Source of the DNA: Pseudoxanthomonas sp. Root630
GTDB taxonomy: Bacteria > Pseudomonadota > Gammaproteobacteria > Xanthomonadales > Xanthomonadaceae
NCBI RefSeq assembly: GCF_001427585.1
Contig: NZ_LMGY01000016.1
Span: 62,252-126,251, forward strand
Direction of reading: 5' to 3'
Length of the DNA stretch: 64,000 bases
Below the pieces are notes generated by a model. The model saw nothing but the letters and a program-made list of their open reading frames with translations, did not search any database and was not told the origin of the DNA. This document shows positions 12,497 to 21,530 of the stretch, piece after piece; positions within the stretch are counted from its first letter, which is position 1; each line of letters opens with the position of its first letter. The translations under genes and the position numbers were made by a program.

Positions 12497-12530
12497 AAAA
12501 CGGGAGGCCGTGGCAGGCCACGTCTCCCGT
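12497..12530 (-). terminator. Terminator or attenuator between dnaK and dnaJ
   Basis: On the minus strand an imperfect hairpin (CGGGAG-CGTGG arm pairing with CCACG-CTCCCG across a 4-6 nt loop) ends in TTTTG at 12500-12497. It lies wholly in the 94-bp dnaK-dnaJ spacer. This arrangement usually lowers downstream expression relative to dnaK. Confidence 0.7.
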
Positions 12531-12553
12531 TCGCCGCATCCCGTGGGCCGGGA

Positions 12554-14476
<1,923 letters not shown>

Positions 14477-14511
14477 GATGGATGTCGCTCCCTAGCGAAT
14501 GCTGATGTTGG

Positions 14512-14530
14512 ACCCGGCGATCGGCCGGGT
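14512..14530 (-). promoter_or_regulatory. Hairpin in the dnaK 5' leader
   Basis: ACCCGGC (14512-14518) and GCCGGGT (14524-14530) form a perfect 7-bp stem with a 5-nt loop, between the heat-shock promoter and the dnaK ATG. There is no T-run after it, so an mRNA-stability or leader-structure role is more likely than termination of grpE transcription. Confidence 0.45.
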
Positions 14531-14541
14531 GGATGGTCCCG

Positions 14542-14569
14542 ATATAGGGGTGCGATGGCTCGGTTCAAG
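14542..14569 (-). promoter_or_regulatory. Sigma-32-type heat-shock promoter for dnaK-dnaJ
   Basis: On the minus strand CTTGAA (14569-14564) is followed after 14 nt by CCCTATAT (14549-14542). This is close to the sigma-32 consensus CTTGAA / CCCCATnT. It lies directly after the grpE stop and about 70 bp upstream of the dnaK ATG. No CIRCE inverted repeat was found here. Confidence 0.7.
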
Positions 14570-14586
14570 CGCCGTCGCGAGGCCGT

Positions 14587-15108
14587 TCAGTCGTGCTTGG
14601 CCACGACCACCAGGGCCGGGCGCAGCAGGCGGCCATTGAGCACGTAGCCCTTCTGGAACACCTGCACCACGCTGCCGGGTGCCGCGCCCGGTGCGTCGGC
14701 CTGGCTGATGGCCTGATGGTGTTCGGGGTTGAAGGCTTCCCCGGTGGGGTCCAGCAACGCGAGGCCGTTGTCGCCCGCGACCTTCAACAGCTGCTTGAAC
14801 GTCAGCTCGAGGCCATCCTTGAGCGGACTCGGCTCGGCACCGGCGGCGGCCAGGCCGGCATCCAGGCTGTCGAACACCGGCAGCAGGTCGCCCAGCAGGC
14901 GCTCGTTGGCGAATTTGCGGGCCTGCTCGATGTCGCGCGCGACGCGCTTGCGCTGGTTCTCCAGGTCGGCGCGCTCCAGCAGCGTGGTGGCGCGCAACTG
15001 GTCCAGCTCGTTGCGCAGCGTTTCCAGCTCGGCCAGCAGCGCGGCATCGGTATCGGTGGACTCGGGCGCGTCGCCCGGCATGGCATCGTGGTCGTGCGGT
15101 TCGTTCAT
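14587..15108 (-). CDS. grpE: Nucleotide exchange factor GrpE
   Basis: Releases ADP from DnaK to reset the chaperone cycle. 173 aa. An acidic disordered N-terminus ([13 protein letters not shown]) leads into a long coiled coil (about residues 30-85, e.g. [16 protein letters not shown]) and the C-terminal beta domain ending in the typical [20 protein letters not shown]. The ATG at 15108 has AGGGA upstream. It lies 41 bp after hrcA and just before the internal heat-shock promoter of dnaK. Confidence 0.97.
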   Translation of the reverse strand: MNEPHDHDAMPGDAPESTDTDAALLAELETLRNELDQLRATTLLERADLENQRKRVARDIEQARKFANERLLGDLLPVFDSLDAGLAAAGAEPSPLKDGLELTFKQLLKVAGDNGLALLDPTGEAFNPEHHQAISQADAPGAAPGSVVQVFQKGYVLNGRLLRPALVVVAKHD

Positions 15109-15149
15109 TTCGGTTCCCTGGCGGCAGGTCCAGCCGCCCAACCGGGAAC

Positions 15150-16199
15150 CTATGGGGTCGGCGATTCCGGATTCAAGGCCGCGCCCAGGACATCGGCGGC
15201 CGCCTGCACCACCGGAATCACCCGGTCGTAGGCCATCCGCGTGGGCCCGATCACCCCCAGCACGCCCAGCACCTGGCCGCCGGCCATGTACGGCGCGGTC
15301 ACCACGGAGACCCCGTCGTGCGGCGCCAGGCCGGTGTCTTCACCGATGAAGATCCGCACGCCCGGCGCGCGGATCGTGCGTTCCAGCAGCTGCAGGATCT
15401 CGCGCTTGCGGGCGAAGGCCTCGAACAGGTCGCGCAGCCGCTCCAGGTCGGCGAGCTCCTGCACGCCCATCAGGCGGGTCTGCCCGGCCAGGACCACGTC
15501 GTCGTTCGGCGGGGTGAGCGCCTGTTCGGCCAGCTCGATGGATTCGGCCAGCAGGCCCTCCATTTCGGTCTGGGCCGTGCGCAGGTCGCGCAGCAGGGTG
15601 GCGCGGATGTCCGCCAGCGGCCGGCCGGCGAACTGGGTGTTCAGGTAGTTGGAGACGCGCTCCAGCTCCGAGCGTTCGTAGGGGCGGCGGGTCTCGATGA
15701 CCCGGTTCTGCACATCGTTGTCGGCGAACACCAGGATCGCCATCACCCGCTTGCCATCCAGGGGCACGAAGTCGATGTAGCGGAACGCGAACTGCTCGCG
15801 CCTGGGCACACTGACCACACCGACGAAGTGGGTCATCGCCGACAGTAGCTCGGACGCGTTGCCCAGCAGGGCCTGCGTGCCCGCACCGCTGGGGAGCTCG
15901 GAGCGCAGCCGCGCCACCTCGCCCTCGCCCAGCGACTTCACCTGCACCAGGCTGTCGACGAACACCCGGTAGCCCTGTGCGGTCGGGATCCGACCGGCCG
16001 AGGTGTGCGGCGAACTCAGCAGGCCGACTTCTTCGAGCTCGGCGAGGATGTTGCGGATCGTGGCCGGGCTGACCTCGAGCCCGGCATGCCGGGCCAGGGT
16101 CTGCGAACCCACCGGTTCGCCGTCGCGGATGTAGCGCGAAATCAGCGTGCGCAGCAGATGGCGTGCGCGCGGGTCCAGCGGGGGCGACATCGAAGACAT
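15150..16199 (-). CDS. hrcA: Heat-inducible transcription repressor HrcA
   Basis: DNA-binding repressor that, in the family, binds CIRCE elements and is kept active by GroEL. 349 aa. N-terminal winged helix ([30 protein letters not shown]) is followed by the GAF-like dimerisation and inserted domains; the end ([20 protein letters not shown]) is typical. The start could be 16199 or the second Met at 16190. No Shine-Dalgarno is visible, but TATCTA lies 6 nt before the first ATG, suggesting a leaderless message. No CIRCE element is visible upstream, so its targets here are probably elsewhere (for example groESL). It is divergent from recN. Confidence 0.96.
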   Translation of the reverse strand: MSSMSPPLDPRARHLLRTLISRYIRDGEPVGSQTLARHAGLEVSPATIRNILAELEEVGLLSSPHTSAGRIPTAQGYRVFVDSLVQVKSLGEGEVARLRSELPSGAGTQALLGNASELLSAMTHFVGVVSVPRREQFAFRYIDFVPLDGKRVMAILVFADNDVQNRVIETRRPYERSELERVSNYLNTQFAGRPLADIRATLLRDLRTAQTEMEGLLAESIELAEQALTPPNDDVVLAGQTRLMGVQELADLERLRDLFEAFARKREILQLLERTIRAPGVRIFIGEDTGLAPHDGVSVVTAPYMAGGQVLGVLGVIGPTRMAYDRVIPVVQAAADVLGAALNPESPTP

Positions 16200-16205
16200 A
16201 CCGCA

Positions 16206-16235
16206 TAGATAGCGCCAACGCAGCGCCCCCCGCAA
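16206..16235 (-). promoter_or_regulatory. Candidate promoter of a leaderless hrcA mRNA
   Basis: On the minus strand TTGCGG (16235-16230) and TATCTA (16211-16206) are 18 nt apart, and the hrcA ATG follows the -10 box after 6 nt. There is no Shine-Dalgarno upstream of the ATG. Confidence 0.45.
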
Positions 16236-16291
16236 GCACCCGACGGCCGCGTCTCGACCGGTGCGACGCCGGGCGGCGAGCATCGCGCGTC

Positions 16292-16320
16292 TTCGAACCG
16301 CCATCGCCCGGCCCTACACT
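16292..16320 (+). promoter_or_regulatory. Candidate promoter of a leaderless recN mRNA
   Basis: TTCGAA (16292-16297) and TACACT (16315-16320) are 17 nt apart, and the recN ATG follows after 6 nt. No Shine-Dalgarno is present. No LexA site could be recognised with confidence. Confidence 0.45.
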
Positions 16321-16326
16321 ATCGCC

Positions 16327-17994
16327 ATGCTGACCCATCTCGCGATCAAGGATTTCGCCGTCGTCCGTGCTGCCGAACTGGAGTTCGGCGAGGGCATGAC
16401 GGTCATTTCGGGTGAGACCGGCGCGGGCAAGTCGCTGCTCGTGGACGCGCTGGGCTTCCTCTCCGGGCTGCGCGCCGACAGCGGCGTGGTCCGCCACGGC
16501 GCCGAACGCGCGGAACTGTCCGCGGAATTCCAGCCGGCCGCCGGCTCGCCCGCCCTCGCCTGGCTGGCTGACCATGAGCTGGACGACGACGGTCAATGCC
16601 AGTTGCGCCGCGTCATCCGCGCCGATGGCGGCTCCCGCGCGTGGATCAACGGACGCAGCGTCACCCTGTCCCAGCTGACGGACCTGGCCGGCCGCCTGGT
16701 CGAGATCCATGGCCAACACGAACACCAGGCGCTGCTGGCCCGCCACAGCCAGTTGGAACTGCTCGACGCCTATGCCGGCAACCAGACCGAAGCGCGCGCC
16801 GTCCGCGAGGCCGCGCGCCACTGGAATGCCTTGCTGGGCGAACGCGAACAAGTATCGGGCCAGGGCGACGTGTCCGATCGCATCAACTACCTGGAGCACC
16901 AGCTCGCCGAACTGCAGCGCGAAGACCTGGCGCCCGCCGCGCTCGAAGCCCTGGTCGCGGGCCATCGCCGCCAGGCGCATGCCGCCGGCCTGATCGCCGC
17001 CTGCGACGCCGCATTGGTCGGCCTGTCGGGCGACGATGCGCCGTCGTTCTCGCGCCAGTTGCAGCACACCCGCGCGGACCTCGCCCGCCAGGTCGAACAC
17101 GAACCGCGGCTGCGGGATGTCGACAATCTGCTGGAGAGCGCGACGATCCAGATCGAAGAGGCCCTGGCGCTGCTTGGCCAGGTACGCGACGACCTGGACG
17201 CCGATCCCGGCCAGTTCGACGCGCTGGAGCGCCGGCTCGCGCGCGTCCACGATCTGGCCCGCAAGCACCGCGTGCCGCTGGACGGCCTGCAGGAGCAGCA
17301 CGACCGGCTGGCGATGGAACTGGAATCGCTGCGCGGTGCCGGCGAGCGCCTGCTGAAGCTCAACGATGAGATTGAGACCGCGCGCGGGCAATGGCGCACC
17401 GCCGCCAGCGCGCTGAGCCGTACGCGGCAGCGCGCCGCCAAGGCCCTGGGCGAAACCACCACCGCACTGATCGCCGAACTCGGCATGGGCGGCGGCCGCT
17501 TCGAGGTGGCGCTGGAACCGCACGACAGCGAACGGCCCGACGCGTCAGGCGCCGAACGCTCCGAGTTCCTGGTGTCGGCGAACGCCGGCCAGCCGCCGCG
17601 CCCGTTGCGCAAGGTCGCCTCCGGCGGCGAACTGGCCCGCATCTCGCTCGCCATCGAAGTCGCGGCGCTCGGCCTGGATGCGGTGCCGACGATGGTCTTC
17701 GACGAAGTCGATACCGGCATCGGCGGCGCCGTCGCGGAGATCGTCGGCCAGAAGCTGCGTGCGCTAGGCGCGCAACGGCAGGTGCTGTGCGTGACCCACC
17801 TGCCGCAGGTCGCGGCGCAGGGCCATGCGCACTACCGGGTCAGCAAGGCGCCGGTCGACGGCATGACCCAGAGCGCGGTGGAGAAGCTTGGCGCAAAGCA
17901 GCGCGAGGAAGAACTCGCCCGCATGCTCGGCGGCGTGGAAGTCAGCAAGGAAGCACACGCGGCGGCGAAGCGGCTGCTCGCCAACGCGGTCTGA
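16327..17994 (+). CDS. recN: DNA repair protein RecN
   Basis: SMC-like ATPase that holds broken DNA ends and helps RecA in double-strand-break repair. 555 aa. Walker A is ISGETGAGKSLL near residue 30. A long coiled coil spans about 150-370. The ABC signature LRKVASGGELARISL is near residue 430, and Walker B is TMVFDEVDTGIGG near 457. The ATG at 16327 gives the canonical MLTHLAIKDFAVV; earlier in-frame codons are upstream of the promoter. Divergent from hrcA and convergent with fur, from which it is separated by a dispersed palindromic repeat. Confidence 0.98.
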   Translation: MLTHLAIKDFAVVRAAELEFGEGMTVISGETGAGKSLLVDALGFLSGLRADSGVVRHGAERAELSAEFQPAAGSPALAWLADHELDDDGQCQLRRVIRADGGSRAWINGRSVTLSQLTDLAGRLVEIHGQHEHQALLARHSQLELLDAYAGNQTEARAVREAARHWNALLGEREQVSGQGDVSDRINYLEHQLAELQREDLAPAALEALVAGHRRQAHAAGLIAACDAALVGLSGDDAPSFSRQLQHTRADLARQVEHEPRLRDVDNLLESATIQIEEALALLGQVRDDLDADPGQFDALERRLARVHDLARKHRVPLDGLQEQHDRLAMELESLRGAGERLLKLNDEIETARGQWRTAASALSRTRQRAAKALGETTTALIAELGMGGGRFEVALEPHDSERPDASGAERSEFLVSANAGQPPRPLRKVASGGELARISLAIEVAALGLDAVPTMVFDEVDTGIGGAVAEIVGQKLRALGAQRQVLCVTHLPQVAAQGHAHYRVSKAPVDGMTQSAVEKLGAKQREEELARMLGGVEVSKEAHAAAKRLLANAV

Positions 17995-18015
17995 TCCCTT
18001 CTCTTGCTTGGTCTC

Positions 18016-18080
18016 GTGGGAGCGACGTCAGTCGCGAAGCCGGGTAGATAATGCCCCATCGCGACTGACGTCGCTTCCAC
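18016..18080. repeat. REP-like palindromic repeat (copy 1), between recN and fur
   Basis: A 65-bp inverted repeat with 22-bp arms (left arm begins GTGGGAGCGACGTCAGTCGC) differing at one position, around a 21-bp centre. It lies between two convergent genes and belongs to the same family as the copies at 24900-24964 and 25079-25143. It probably also acts as a bidirectional transcript end. Confidence 0.85.
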
Positions 18081-18099
18081 AACCCAACCCCAATGGCGA

Positions 18100-18504
18100 T
18101 CAGCGCTTCTTGCGCACGTAGAGCACCAGCGAGTGCTCTTCGAGTTCGTAGCCGTGCTTGGCGGCGATCTCGCGCTGCAGCTTCTCGATCTCGCTGCTTT
18201 CGAATTCGATGATCTTGCCGGTGTCCACGTCCACCATATGGTCGTGGTGGCCGCCGCGGTCCAGTTCGTAGACGGCCTGGCCGCCCTCGAAGTTGTGCTT
18301 GAGCACCAGCCCCGCCGCCTCGAACTGGGTCAGCACGCGGTAGACCGTCGCCAGGCCGATTTCGTCGCCGTGCTCCAGCAGCTGCCGGTAGATGTCTTCC
18401 GCGCTCAGGTGGTGCTGGGAGGTCTTCTGCTCCAGCAGCTCCAGGATGCGCATGCGCGGATGGGTGACCTTGAGGCCGACTTTGCGTAGATCCTGCGATT
18501 CCAT
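18100..18504 (-). CDS. fur: Ferric uptake regulator Fur
   Basis: Iron-responsive repressor, 134 aa. The winged-helix N-terminal domain (THPRMRILELLEQ, ATVYRVLTQFEAAGLV) and the metal-binding segment GGHHDHMVDVDTGKIIEF are present. The protein contains no cysteine at all, so the CxxC structural zinc site of E. coli Fur is absent. The start at 18504 has GGAG upstream. It is divergent from bamE (omlA); the two starts are 102 bp apart, the arrangement known in Xanthomonas, where the promoters overlap. Confidence 0.97.
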   Translation of the reverse strand: MESQDLRKVGLKVTHPRMRILELLEQKTSQHHLSAEDIYRQLLEHGDEIGLATVYRVLTQFEAAGLVLKHNFEGGQAVYELDRGGHHDHMVDVDTGKIIEFESSEIEKLQREIAAKHGYELEEHSLVLYVRKKR

Positions 18505-18551
18505 GGCGTCTCCGTTCACTCTCGGTTTAGCGCCAGCTGCCTGAAGCTCGG

Positions 18552-18578
18552 TTGCGGCGGTCTGCGGGAGTGTATCAT
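18552..18578 (+). promoter_or_regulatory. Candidate bamE promoter in the fur-bamE divergent region
   Basis: TTGCGG (18552-18557) and TATCAT (18573-18578) are 15 nt apart, 28 bp before the bamE ATG. Spacing is short, so the -10 is more certain than the -35. No clear Fur box was recognised in the 102-bp region. Confidence 0.4.
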
Positions 18579-18606
18579 CGGCCCGGTTTCCCACCGTACC
18601 TGTCCC

Positions 18607-18999
18607 ATGCGCAAATTCCTGCTGGTTGCCGTCCTCGCTTCCGCCACCGCTGGCTGCGGCATCCTCTACAAGCAGCCGATCTACCAGGGCAACCTGCTCG
18701 AGAAGACGTCGGTAGACCAATTGCAGGTGGGCCAGAGCAAGCAGCAGGTGCAGTCGCTGCTGGGCAGCCCGTCCATTTCCGATCCGTTCCACGCGCAGCG
18801 CTGGGACTACACCGCGAGCAACCGCACCAACCGCCGCGGCACGACGGAAGTGAAGAACCTGACCCTGCTGTTCAACGGCGACACCCTCGCCAGCTGGGAA
18901 GGCGAGTACTTCCCGGAAGCCGACCTGCAGCTGTCGAAGGACGTGCGCAAGTTCGGCCCGAACCTGGCCAAGGAAAAGAAGAAGGGCCGTCGCCGCTGA
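18607..18999 (+). CDS. bamE: Outer membrane assembly lipoprotein BamE (OmlA)
   Basis: Small lipoprotein of the BAM complex, which inserts beta-barrel proteins into the outer membrane. 130 aa. A lipoprotein signal peptide ends in the lipobox ATAGC (Cys at residue 17). The BamE/SmpA domain follows (TSVDQLQVGQSKQQVQSLLG, RWDYTA, LTLLFNGDTLASWEGEY). A basic tail (KEKKKGRRR) closes the protein. In Xanthomonas this gene is called omlA and is divergent from fur, as here. Confidence 0.95.
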   Translation: MRKFLLVAVLASATAGCGILYKQPIYQGNLLEKTSVDQLQVGQSKQQVQSLLGSPSISDPFHAQRWDYTASNRTNRRGTTEVKNLTLLFNGDTLASWEGEYFPEADLQLSKDVRKFGPNLAKEKKKGRRR

Positions 19000-19008
19000 G
19001 GCGAGGCG

Positions 19009-19260
19009 TTACCTGCGCGCCCGTCGGCGGCGCGCTTCCTTCGGATCCAGCAGCAACGGGCGGAGCACCTCCACGCGGTCGCCCTCCCGCAACAGCGCGC
19101 CGCCTTCCGCCATCAATCCATGGATCGCCGTGGGTTGCGCCGGGGTGAGGCCGTCGAGCCCACTGGCTGACAGCGCGTCCGCCACCGTCGAGCCCTCGGG
19201 CAGGTCCAGCACCACCGACTCCACGCGGTGCGGCCACGCCCGGATCACCTCCACCCGCAT
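19009..19260 (-). CDS. rnfH: RnfH-family ubiquitin-like protein
   Basis: 83-aa beta-grasp protein of the RnfH (UPF0125) family, function unclear. Typical features are the N-terminal VEVIRAWP, the hydrophobic core around ADALSASGL and the C-terminal GDRVEVLRPLLLDPKEARRRRA. It starts 1 bp after the ratA stop, matching the conserved ratA-rnfH pair next to smpB in many gammaproteobacteria. It converges on bamE with a 9-bp gap. Confidence 0.9.
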   Translation of the reverse strand: MRVEVIRAWPHRVESVVLDLPEGSTVADALSASGLDGLTPAQPTAIHGLMAEGGALLREGDRVEVLRPLLLDPKEARRRRARR

Positions 19261-19261
19261 C

Positions 19262-19690
19262 TCAGACGCCGCGGTCCGCGGCCCGCACGAAATCGTCGAC
19301 CATGCGGTCGGCCAGGCTCTGGAAGCCCAGCGCCATCGCCGGCGCGAGCAGGCGGCTGGAAGGTTCGAACTCCAGCGTCAGCGTGACCTTGCAGGCGGAT
19401 TCGTCCAGCGCGTGGAAGTCCCAGCGCCCGTGCAACTTGCGGAACGGGCCGTCGACCAGGTTCATGTCGATGCGGTGTGGCCGGTCCAGCACGTTCTCGG
19501 TGGTGAACCAGGTCCGCAGCGAACCCAGGCCCAGGTCCAGCCGGGCCACCAGCCGCTCGTCGCCCTGTTCGATCAGTTGCGCGGCGCTGCACCAGTCGAA
19601 CCGGCGCGGGTAGGCCGCCACGTCGTTGACCAGGTCGAACATCCGGGTGGCCGAGTGTTCGACCAGGGCGCTGCGGCGGATCGTTTGCAT
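19262..19690 (-). CDS. ratA: Coq10/RatA-type START-domain protein
   Basis: 142-aa START/Coq10-family lipid-binding protein (polyketide cyclase fold). Such proteins bind ubiquinone and help its use in respiration; E. coli RatA was also reported to affect 70S formation. Conserved segments are [22 protein letters not shown] near the N-terminus and a C-terminal amphipathic helix. The start at 19690 ([14 protein letters not shown]) matches the family; the longer frame is upstream leader. Divergent from smpB (41 bp) and coupled with rnfH. Confidence 0.92.
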   Translation of the reverse strand: MQTIRRSALVEHSATRMFDLVNDVAAYPRRFDWCSAAQLIEQGDERLVARLDLGLGSLRTWFTTENVLDRPHRIDMNLVDGPFRKLHGRWDFHALDESACKVTLTLEFEPSSRLLAPAMALGFQSLADRMVDDFVRAADRGV

Positions 19691-19731
19691 GTGGCTCGCG
19701 TGAGGTTCCGCCTTCGGCGACAATAGGACGG

Positions 19732-20220
19732 ATGGCAAAGAAACCGGACAAGAATAAAGCAACGGGCACGATCGCGCTGAACAAGCGCGCCCGGCACGAG
19801 TACCACCTGGAACAGCGCCATGAGGCGGGCCTTGCCCTGCAGGGATGGGAGCTGAAGGCCATCCGTGCCGGCCGCGCCAACATCACCGAGGCCTACGCCA
19901 CGATCCGCCACGGCGAGATCTTCCTGTTCGGTGCGCAGATCACCCCGCTGATCCAGGCCTCCACCCACGTGGTGGCCGACGACCGTCGCACGCGCAAGCT
20001 GCTGCTGCACCGGAACGAGATCGACAGCCTGATCGGCAAGGTGGAGCGCGACGGCTACACGCTGGTGCCCACTTCGCTGTACTGGAAAGGCAACAAGGTG
20101 AAAGCCGAACTGGCGTTGGCCAAGGGCAAGCAGACCCACGACAAGCGCGCCAGCGAGAAGGACCGCGACTGGGCCCGCGAGAAATCGCGCGTGATGCGCC
20201 AGCACAACAAAGACGCGTGA
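19732..20220 (+). CDS. smpB: SsrA-binding protein SmpB
   Basis: Binds tmRNA and brings it to stalled ribosomes in trans-translation. 162 aa, normal length. Conserved segments are [32 protein letters not shown] and the basic C-terminal tail ([17 protein letters not shown]) needed for tagging. AGGA precedes the ATG and GACAAT lies 7 nt upstream of it, so the mRNA leader is very short or absent. The partner RNA gene ssrA lies 188 bp downstream. Confidence 0.98.
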   Translation: MAKKPDKNKATGTIALNKRARHEYHLEQRHEAGLALQGWELKAIRAGRANITEAYATIRHGEIFLFGAQITPLIQASTHVVADDRRTRKLLLHRNEIDSLIGKVERDGYTLVPTSLYWKGNKVKAELALAKGKQTHDKRASEKDRDWAREKSRVMRQHNKDA

Positions 20221-20236
20221 AATCCAGGAACACGAT

Positions 20237-20297
20237 GGGAGCGACGCAAGTCGGGAGAGGGCGTCCGGATGGCGGGATCGCGGCTTGCGTCGCTCCC
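20237..20297. repeat. Palindromic repeat downstream of smpB
   Basis: GGGAGCGACGCAAG (20237-20250) and CTTGCGTCGCTCCC (20284-20297) are perfect 14-bp inverted arms around a 33-bp centre. It resembles the GTGGGAGCGACGTCAG family but has a different arm core (GCAAGTC instead of TCAGTC), so it is a variant subfamily. It may end the smpB transcript. Confidence 0.75.
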
Positions 20298-20350
20298 GCA
20301 TGACGCGTTCCACCATGTGAAGGCCGGTTGACCACCCGTCACCCCCGTCC

Positions 20351-20379
20351 TTGTCACCTTCGCACCCCGCCCCTACACT
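20351..20379 (+). promoter_or_regulatory. Sigma-70 promoter of ssrA
   Basis: TTGTCA (20351-20356) and TACACT (20374-20379) with a 17-nt spacer, a near-consensus promoter. It lies 28 bp upstream of the mature tmRNA 5' end, leaving a short 5' extension for RNase P to remove. Confidence 0.75.
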
Positions 20380-20407
20380 GGTCTTCGTCAGGACGTTTCT
20401 GACTCCC

Positions 20408-20761
20408 GGGGGTGCACTGGCTTCGACGGGGGTTGCGAAGTTGCCTGGTGCATGCCGAGGGGGCAGCTTTCCTCGTAAATCCAGCGGCAAAACTCTAGTT
20501 GCCAACGACGACAACTACGCTCTCGCCGCTTAAGGCGTAAGCCCTGAAACTGCTTGTGTCCGTGCTCGCAGCGTAAGGTCATTATCACGGAATCGCCGGG
20601 AGTGGCTGCCTGTCAGCACCCGGTCAACCTAAAACAGGCTGGTCCTGCGGTGCGCTTTGCCCACCGTGCTGCTGCAGGACGAGATCCAACGGCGGGATAA
20701 GCATGTAGTACCGGGGATGGAGTGCCTTCGGACGGCGGTTCAATTCCGCCCACCTCCACCA
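20408..20761 (+). ncRNA. ssrA: Transfer-messenger RNA (tmRNA)
   Basis: Rescues stalled ribosomes together with SmpB by acting as tRNA-Ala and then mRNA. The 5' acceptor strand GGGGGTG (20408-20414) pairs with CACCTCC (20751-20757), followed by A and CCA ending at 20761; the CCA is encoded. The tRNA-like T arm with GGTTCAATTCC is present. The tag reading frame is 20501-20530 and encodes ANDDNYALAA, ending at TAA 20531-20533. Length is 354 nt, typical for one-piece tmRNA. It has its own promoter and an intrinsic terminator. Confidence 0.97.
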
Positions 20762-20768
20762 TTCAGCG

Positions 20769-20805
20769 AAAAGGCCGGGCCCGCGAGGGTCCGGCCTTTT
20801 CGTTT
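20769..20805 (+). terminator. Intrinsic terminator of ssrA
   Basis: A GC-rich stem (AAGGCCGG-CCC pairing with GGG-CCGGCCTT, 4-nt loop) is followed by TTTTCGTTT. It lies 8 bp after the tmRNA CCA end. Confidence 0.85.
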
Positions 20806-20844
20806 CCGGCGCCCGGCGGCGGGTCATCGTGGCGGGGGTTCCTG

Positions 20845-20850
20845 TAAAAT
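20845..20850 (+). promoter_or_regulatory. Candidate extended -10 of the DUF3348-DUF802 operon
   Basis: TGTAAAAT at 20843-20850 (TAAAAT with an upstream TG) lies 22 bp before the GTG start of the DUF3348 gene. No convincing -35 is present. It is the only promoter-like AT-rich stretch between the ssrA terminator and the operon. Confidence 0.4.
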
Positions 20851-20872
20851 CCCCGCTCTTTTGAGCCGCTGC

Positions 20873-21523
20873 GTGACCACTTTGCAGTACCGGACGCCCA
20901 CGGCGGCCCCCGCCTTCGTCCGCCTCCTCGCCCGCGTGGGCGGCGCCGAACTGCCCGATGCCGCGCCGGCGCTGTCCGAGCGCCTCGGCCAATGGATCGA
21001 CTGGAACCGTGCGGTCTCGCTGTCGCGGGCGCTCGATGGCGCCGTCGCGCCCGAGGCGGGCGCTACCACGTCCGACGACGCGCATGCCGCAGCCGTCGCG
21101 CGGGTCCGTACGTCGCTGTCGGAGGCGATCCAGCGCGGCGCGCCGGTCGATGCCGGCGATGACGACTTCGCGCCCTACCGCCGCTACTGCCTCGAACGCC
21201 AGCGCGCCATGCTGACCGGCACCGGCCCGCTGCGCGGGCGCCTGCGCGATGCCCTGGCGCAGCGCGGCGGCGACCTGGCCCGCCTGGCCGAGGTCGATGC
21301 GGTGATGGAGATGACGCTCAGCCCCCGCGAGAACGCCCTGCTGGCCAACACCCCCGTCCTGCTCGGCCTCCATTTCGACCGCCTCCGCACCACCGCAGAC
21401 ACCGCCTCCGGCAACGTGTGGTTGCCGCTTTTCAGTCGCGACCTGCAGGACGCCCTGCTCGCCGAACTCGACCTCCGTTTCCACCCGCTCGACGCGCTGC
21501 TCGCCGCGCTTCGGCCCTCGTAA
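20873..21523 (+). CDS. DUF3348-family protein, first gene of a stator-like operon
   Basis: 216-aa cytoplasmic protein recognised as DUF3348-like from sequence and position; function unknown. It is mostly helical, Ala/Arg-rich, without signal peptide or membrane segment. A conserved-looking middle is FAPYRRYCLERQRAM, and the C-terminal part ends RFHPLDALLAALRPS. The GTG at 20873 is taken as start because in-frame upstream codons overlap the tmRNA gene. The DUF802 channel-like gene begins 7 bp after its stop, and two more genes overlap in series, so it should act with that complex. Confidence 0.75.
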   Translation: MTTLQYRTPTAAPAFVRLLARVGGAELPDAAPALSERLGQWIDWNRAVSLSRALDGAVAPEAGATTSDDAHAAAVARVRTSLSEAIQRGAPVDAGDDDFAPYRRYCLERQRAMLTGTGPLRGRLRDALAQRGGDLARLAEVDAVMEMTLSPRENALLANTPVLLGLHFDRLRTTADTASGNVWLPLFSRDLQDALLAELDLRFHPLDALLAALRPS

Positions 21524-21530
21524 TGCCTGG

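Noticed and set aside
16200-16326. CIRCE element between hrcA and recN
   Set aside because: No TTAGCACTC-N9-GAGTGCTAA or close variant is present.
20657-20872. Longer N-terminus for the DUF3348 protein
   Set aside because: It would overlap the tmRNA gene and its terminator; GTG at 20873 is the first sensible start.
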